Source of the DNA: an uncultured Clostridia bacterium
GTDB lineage: Bacteria > Bacillota > Clostridia > Oscillospirales > Acutalibacteraceae
DNA: 64,000 nucleotides
Reading direction: 5' to 3'
Assembly: GCA_946183365.1 (NCBI GenBank)
Contig: CAMHAH010000010.1
Span: 49,775-113,774, forward strand
In this document: positions 61,157-64,000 of the stretch, piece by piece
Numbering within the stretch: position 1 is the first letter of the stretch
Layout: every line of letters starts with the position of its first letter
Notes under the pieces: model-generated
The model's database searches: none
What the model saw: only the letters and a program-made list of their open reading frames with translations
What the model was told of the DNA's origin: nothing
Made by a program: the position numbers and the translations under genes

Positions 61157-61192
61157 TAACAGCTCTCGATATTTCGGTATCGGGAGCTGTTA
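61157..61192 (+). terminator. Terminator of tRNA-Arg(ACG)
   Basis: A 15-bp stem TAACAGCTCTCGATA/TATCGGGAGCTGTTA with a TTTCGG-type loop, then TCTTTTG. Confidence 0.85.
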
Positions 61193-61199
61193 TCTTTTG

Positions 61200-61365
61200 C
61201 CCAAAAGTGGCTTAAACAGTGGCTTTTTGGGGCATTGTGATTTTTTACGCGCTTCATTGAGTCTGAAAACAGCTCTGAAAGATTTTGAGAATAATTGTGG
61301 TCAAAACCGCTTTTGACCACAATTTGACCACAACGCAAAAAGCGACTTTAATTAATCAAATAGAC
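61200..61365. other. Probable attachment-site region with integrase arm-type repeats
   Basis: Short direct and inverted repeats crowd this non-coding stretch: AGTGGCTT twice (61206, 61218), and TTGTGGTCAAAA, TTTTGACCACAA, TTTGACCACAA at 61295-61333. Such sites beside a tyrosine integrase and a tRNA 3' end are typical of integrative-element ends. The core crossover is not identified because the other end is outside the window. Confidence 0.55.
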
Positions 61366-61404
61366 AATTCTTAGTTTTTGAGGTTGGTATCTCAATCAAG
61401 CTCC

Positions 61405-61456
61405 TTATAATCGGTTGAGATTGCCACAGCCCCTAAAGGGGCTTCGCAATGACCGT
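61405..61456. repeat. Short dispersed Firmicute-type repeat
   Basis: GAGATTGCCACAGCCCCT, then a GGGGCTTCGCAATGACC half. Sequences of this form recur in many gut Firmicute genomes; only one copy is in this window. Confidence 0.4.
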
Positions 61457-61464
61457 AAAAAAGA

Positions 61465-61493
61465 TTTCGGCAGGATCGCTCCTGCCGATTTTT
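61465..61493 (-). terminator. Terminator of the integrase gene
   Basis: Stem CGGCAGGA/TCCTGCCG with a short loop; on the minus strand it is followed by AATCTTTTTT. The T-run on the other strand makes it symmetric. Confidence 0.85.
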
Positions 61494-61508
61494 CTTTATA
61501 TTGACTTG

Positions 61509-62717
61509 CTATGCCGGGAACTTGATGATCTTTTCTTCGTTCTCGTCCTTTTTGCTTTTTAGTAGCTCTCCCATCGTGCCGGCGACGTTCTGTTGCATCG
61601 AGTCGGTCACGTGCATATATGTGTTCATCGTGAAGCCCGCGTCGGTATGACCGAGCATATGCGAGATCGTTTTGATGTCCATGCCCTGCTCAATGGACAG
61701 GGTCGCGAAGCTGTGTCTAAGGTCATGGAAACGTATCTGCGGTAATCCCGTACGACGCTGGATCCTGTGCAGCCTGTATGTGATTGATTTCGGATCGTAG
61801 TAGGTTCCCGTTACGGGAGACGGGAATATCAGCTTTGTTCCGACAGGCTGTTTTGCTTTCAATCCTTTGAGCAATTTCAGACATTCATCGCTGATGCTGA
61901 TGGTGCGGATGGATGCCTGGGTTTTCGGAGTGGATACTTCCATTCCGTTTTTGGAGCGCCTGACTTGCTTGTTCACACGAATCGTTTTGTTTTCTTCATC
62001 AAGATCCTCCCACTCGAGCGCAAGGATCTCCCCCAATCTCAGACCTGTCGTAATCTCGAGAAAGTAGAATTCGTAGCAGTCGGAGCGGATCGTTTCGTTG
62101 AGGAACGCGCTCAGCTCACTCACCTTCAAGGTTTTCATTTCCTTCTTCTGGAGCTTCGGGAGCTTTACTCCTTTGACGGGATTTCCGGATATGAGTTCCT
62201 CGTCTTCCGCCTTTTGCAGACAGGATTGGAGCGCGATCTTGACGTTTTTGACTGTTTTCAGGCTGTAGCCTGTTCCGGCTTTACCCTGAGAAGTATCAAT
62301 CAAGCGTCCTTTGGTATACAGCTCCATCAGCAGTTGTTGGCAGATAATGGTGGAGATATTACGGATCTCCATACTGCCGATTCTGGGGTTGATATATCTT
62401 TCGAAGAAATAGACGTAATTTTCATAGGTAGATTCACGGATGATGCCCTTGCAGTAGGAGCTGAGCCAGATGTCGGACCACTCGCTGAGCGTGGGGTTCG
62501 GATTTGTGAGGAAGGTACAGCGCTCGGCGATCTCTTTATCATGTTCATATTCCTCGATCGCGGCTTTCAGCTTGCGGGCACATTCCGCCTGTGTTTTGGC
62601 GAGAATGTACTTGACCTTCGGCTTACCGTTTTCGTTCACGCCGATATTGAAGCGACCTTCCCAGCGACCGTCACTGCGCTTGCGTAAGGTTCCTTTCCCG
62701 TTCTGCCTTTTTGCCAT
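61509..62717 (-). CDS. int: Tyrosine recombinase/integrase of an integrated element
   Basis: 402 residues. The N-terminal arm-binding beta domain (GTLRKRSDGRWEGRFNIG, about 8-25) and the core-binding domain (about 70-185) precede the catalytic domain. Catalytic residues: Arg in ITTGLRLGEILALEWEDL, HDLRHSFATLSIEQG (HxxR), HMLGHTDAGFTMNTYMHV with the second His and the nucleophile Tyr. It is typical of Tn916-like and phage integrases. It points toward the tRNA-Arg 3' end 350 bases away, the expected arrangement for a tRNA-targeting element. The start is ATG with GAGGTG upstream. Confidence 0.95.
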   Translation of the reverse strand: MAKRQNGKGTLRKRSDGRWEGRFNIGVNENGKPKVKYILAKTQAECARKLKAAIEEYEHDKEIAERCTFLTNPNPTLSEWSDIWLSSYCKGIIRESTYENYVYFFERYINPRIGSMEIRNISTIICQQLLMELYTKGRLIDTSQGKAGTGYSLKTVKNVKIALQSCLQKAEDEELISGNPVKGVKLPKLQKKEMKTLKVSELSAFLNETIRSDCYEFYFLEITTGLRLGEILALEWEDLDEENKTIRVNKQVRRSKNGMEVSTPKTQASIRTISISDECLKLLKGLKAKQPVGTKLIFPSPVTGTYYDPKSITYRLHRIQRRTGLPQIRFHDLRHSFATLSIEQGMDIKTISHMLGHTDAGFTMNTYMHVTDSMQQNVAGTMGELLKSKKDENEEKIIKFPA

Positions 62718-63092
62718 TGTTTTTCACCTCATTTCATGGTTGCCTACCGACCGGATCGGCTCCGATCGATAGCTATGCAGTTCAAAACAATACCACATAA
62801 ATTCAGTAAAGTCGATATCCAAACCTAACAATTATCTCTCCGATTTTTTGTCGATTCAGCTCTATTTATTTCGGCTTTTCTTTGTCAATGCGAAGTAAAC
62901 TTTTCGCTTATGCTTGAAATGGGACGACCCTTTAGCAACCCACCTAAGGAAAAGTCCAACAAACGGCGAAACGGTCGGCTCTGCCGTCCGATGTGACAGG
63001 TGGGGGAAGCCGCGTAAGCGACCCCCGCTTTTACCTGCTCAAAATCGTTGGGTTTCAAACGCTGAAAAACCCTCTGATTATGGTACGATGAT
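62718..63092. other. Non-coding stretch inside the integrated element
   Basis: Holds the integrase ribosome site, an integrase promoter candidate, the inverted repeat ATCGG/CCGAT near 62755-62770, and a G/C-rich hairpin-forming stretch (GGGGGAAGCCGCG with CGACCCCCGC, about 63002-63030). A minus-strand frame (62885-63145) overlaps the next gene and lacks a ribosome site, so I treat the stretch as non-coding. Confidence 0.5.
62787..62815 (-). promoter_or_regulatory. Candidate promoter of the integrase gene
   Basis: Minus strand TCGACT, 17-base spacer, TATTGT. Confidence 0.5.
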
Positions 63093-64000
63093 TTACGCGG
63101 TACGGTGCAGACCGTTCTCAGAAATGCCGACAAACGGCTCCTCACCGGGCTTTTTCAAAGCTTCAGGGGTGTATGCCGATTTCATCGTACCATCGTACTC
63201 GGGCTCTTTTCGGTTGTAATTCAGGGTGAAAACTTTATGGTTATTTCGCTTCTCCTTGGTGTAATCAACGCCGAGTTTTTGAAGCGATTTTTTGTATTTA
63301 CTGAGCTTGGAGCTGAGGTTATTCGCGCCGATATTCAGACCCAAACGCTCGCACAAATCTGTCGCCGTTCCCTCATAGATCAGCTCCTGTTTCATGAACG
63401 AAACGAGAGCGGACATAGCATCATCCGCGAGGAGTAATTCGCGTTCCATATCTGACGAAGCGATCGGATACCAGCGGCAGGTATCGTGATCAAAACGGAC
63501 AGGAAGATCGCCGTCGGGCAGGTCTCGGCTGATGAAGGAAAGCCTGCCGAAAGGTTTACCGTCCGCCTTGCGCTCGAGCACATAAATGCCGTCCGCAGCC
63601 GCTGTCAAACCTGTCGAACCGAGCACCGAATCAAAGGTATCTTTCGCCTTCATCTTCCGTGTGTGGTGGATGCAAACGATGGCGATATCCAGTCGGTCGG
63701 CGAGGTTTTTCAGAGCGGAAATGACAGCGTAATCGCCCGCGTAAGTGTCGCCCTTCGGCTTGCGGATCTTCTGCAAAGTATCGATAACAACAAGGTTGGT
63801 GTCGGGGTGCTCTTTGACGAAATCCTCGATCTGTTCGGTGAGACCTCCGCCGAGTCTGCCTGCCTTAGTTGCCTCATGGAACTTGGAAGGAATGACATCG
63901 CGTATTCCTCTCGCGCGCTGGATCAGTCTCAACTCGGGATCTTCGAGATCGAGGTACAGAACCGTGCCTTGCTCGGTGTCATGGTCGAGAAACTTCTCGC
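63093..64000 (-). CDS. RepA-like AAA/RecA-fold ATPase of the element (5' end beyond window)
   Basis: The visible 302 codons begin inside the RecA-like core. VLYLDLEDPELRLIQRARG (strand 2 region) is followed by LVVIDTLQKIRKPKG, the Walker B and sensor region, IAIVCIHHTRKMKAKD, GSTGLTAAADGIYVLERK, then a winged-helix-like C-terminus (GTATDLCERLGLNIGANNLS). This fits AAA_25/RepA-like replication helicase loaders carried by plasmids, phages and integrative elements. The Walker A loop and the start lie outside the window. It is the second marker, with the integrase, of a mobile element extending to the right. Confidence 0.88.
   Translation of the reverse strand, partial: EKFLDHDTEQGTVLYLDLEDPELRLIQRARGIRDVIPSKFHEATKAGRLGGGLTEQIEDFVKEHPDTNLVVIDTLQKIRKPKGDTYAGDYAVISALKNLADRLDIAIVCIHHTRKMKAKDTFDSVLGSTGLTAAADGIYVLERKADGKPFGRLSFISRDLPDGDLPVRFDHDTCRWYPIASSDMERELLLADDAMSALVSFMKQELIYEGTATDLCERLGLNIGANNLSSKLSKYKKSLQKLGVDYTKEKRNNHKVFTLNYNRKEPEYDGTMKSAYTPEALKKPGEEPFVGISENGLHRTA

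Noticed and set aside
61066..61338. Minus-strand 90-residue frame with EGTRTPDLLVRSQTLYPAEL
   Set aside because: Antisense to tRNA-Arg(ACG) and its terminator; not a gene.
62885..63145. Minus-strand 86-residue frame between the integrase and the RepA-like gene
   Set aside because: Overlaps the end of the RepA-like gene, has no ribosome site, and its sequence looks like translated palindromic non-coding DNA.

Overview
The window looks like a chromosomal segment of a gut Oscillospiraceae, most likely Ruminococcus-like. The reasons are: several dockerin-bearing secreted proteins and a cohesin-like domain; Gram-positive envelope genes (class B sortase, LCP ligase, GH25 lysozyme, L,D-transpeptidase fold, PP2C phosphatase); sigma-A promoters with 16-18 base spacers; strong AGGAGG ribosome sites; and the Firmicute order of SRP RNA followed by dnaX. 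The base composition is near 50% GC. The species cannot be fixed from the sequence.

Layout. 1-865: SRP RNA and the start of dnaX. 924-5278: a small O-acetyltransferase, a polytopic membrane protein with a lipoprotein, and a dockerin-GH25 lysozyme. 5399-6644: tRNA-Arg(CCG), two small membrane proteins, and a tRNA-Thr/tRNA-Tyr pair, with two copies of a 78-bp terminator-associated repeat nearby. 6961-33624: one transcription unit made of a 25.2-kb gene for an 8399-residue secreted dockerin protein followed 15 bases later by a cohesin-like/dockerin protein. A 599-residue HTH regulator (33827-35626) is transcribed divergently from it. 35757-39291: an LRR/acylphosphatase/small-protein operon, a GH3-like lipid-anchored or membrane-tethered protein, and two more repeat copies. 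39292-41911: sortase B and LCP ligase. 42150-44287: pyrR-uraA with a PyrR attenuator. 44348-48458: a DMT exporter, then a membrane protein/PP2C/YkuD operon. 48507-53929: a dockerin-CBM-esterase, an ECF sigma/anti-sigma pair, and an AsnB-like protein with a cystatin-like lipoprotein. 53957-60827: PPC protein, cysteine synthase, GNAT, methyltransferase, Cys-tRNA(Pro) deacylase, fumarase/malic enzyme, and a nucleosidase. 60883-64000: tRNA-Arg(ACG) with a tandem hairpin leader, and the left end of an integrated element (tyrosine integrase and a RepA-like ATPase cut by the window edge).

Working together. The giant protein, its cohesin-like neighbour, the dockerin lysozyme and the dockerin esterase point to a cell-surface cohesin/dockerin assembly, with sortase B and LCP ligase as wall-anchoring machinery. 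The giant protein is mostly beta-sandwich modules but holds an unexplained all-helical block of about 800 residues. Its dockerin differs in sequence from the other three. I regard this locus, the tRNA-Arg(ACG) leader repeats and the 78-bp repeat family as the most novel content. Several enzymes keep their fold signature but lack a key catalytic residue (YkuD Cys to Gly, GH3 without its His, AsnB without its N-terminal Cys). All functional statements come from reading motifs by eye, without database searches.
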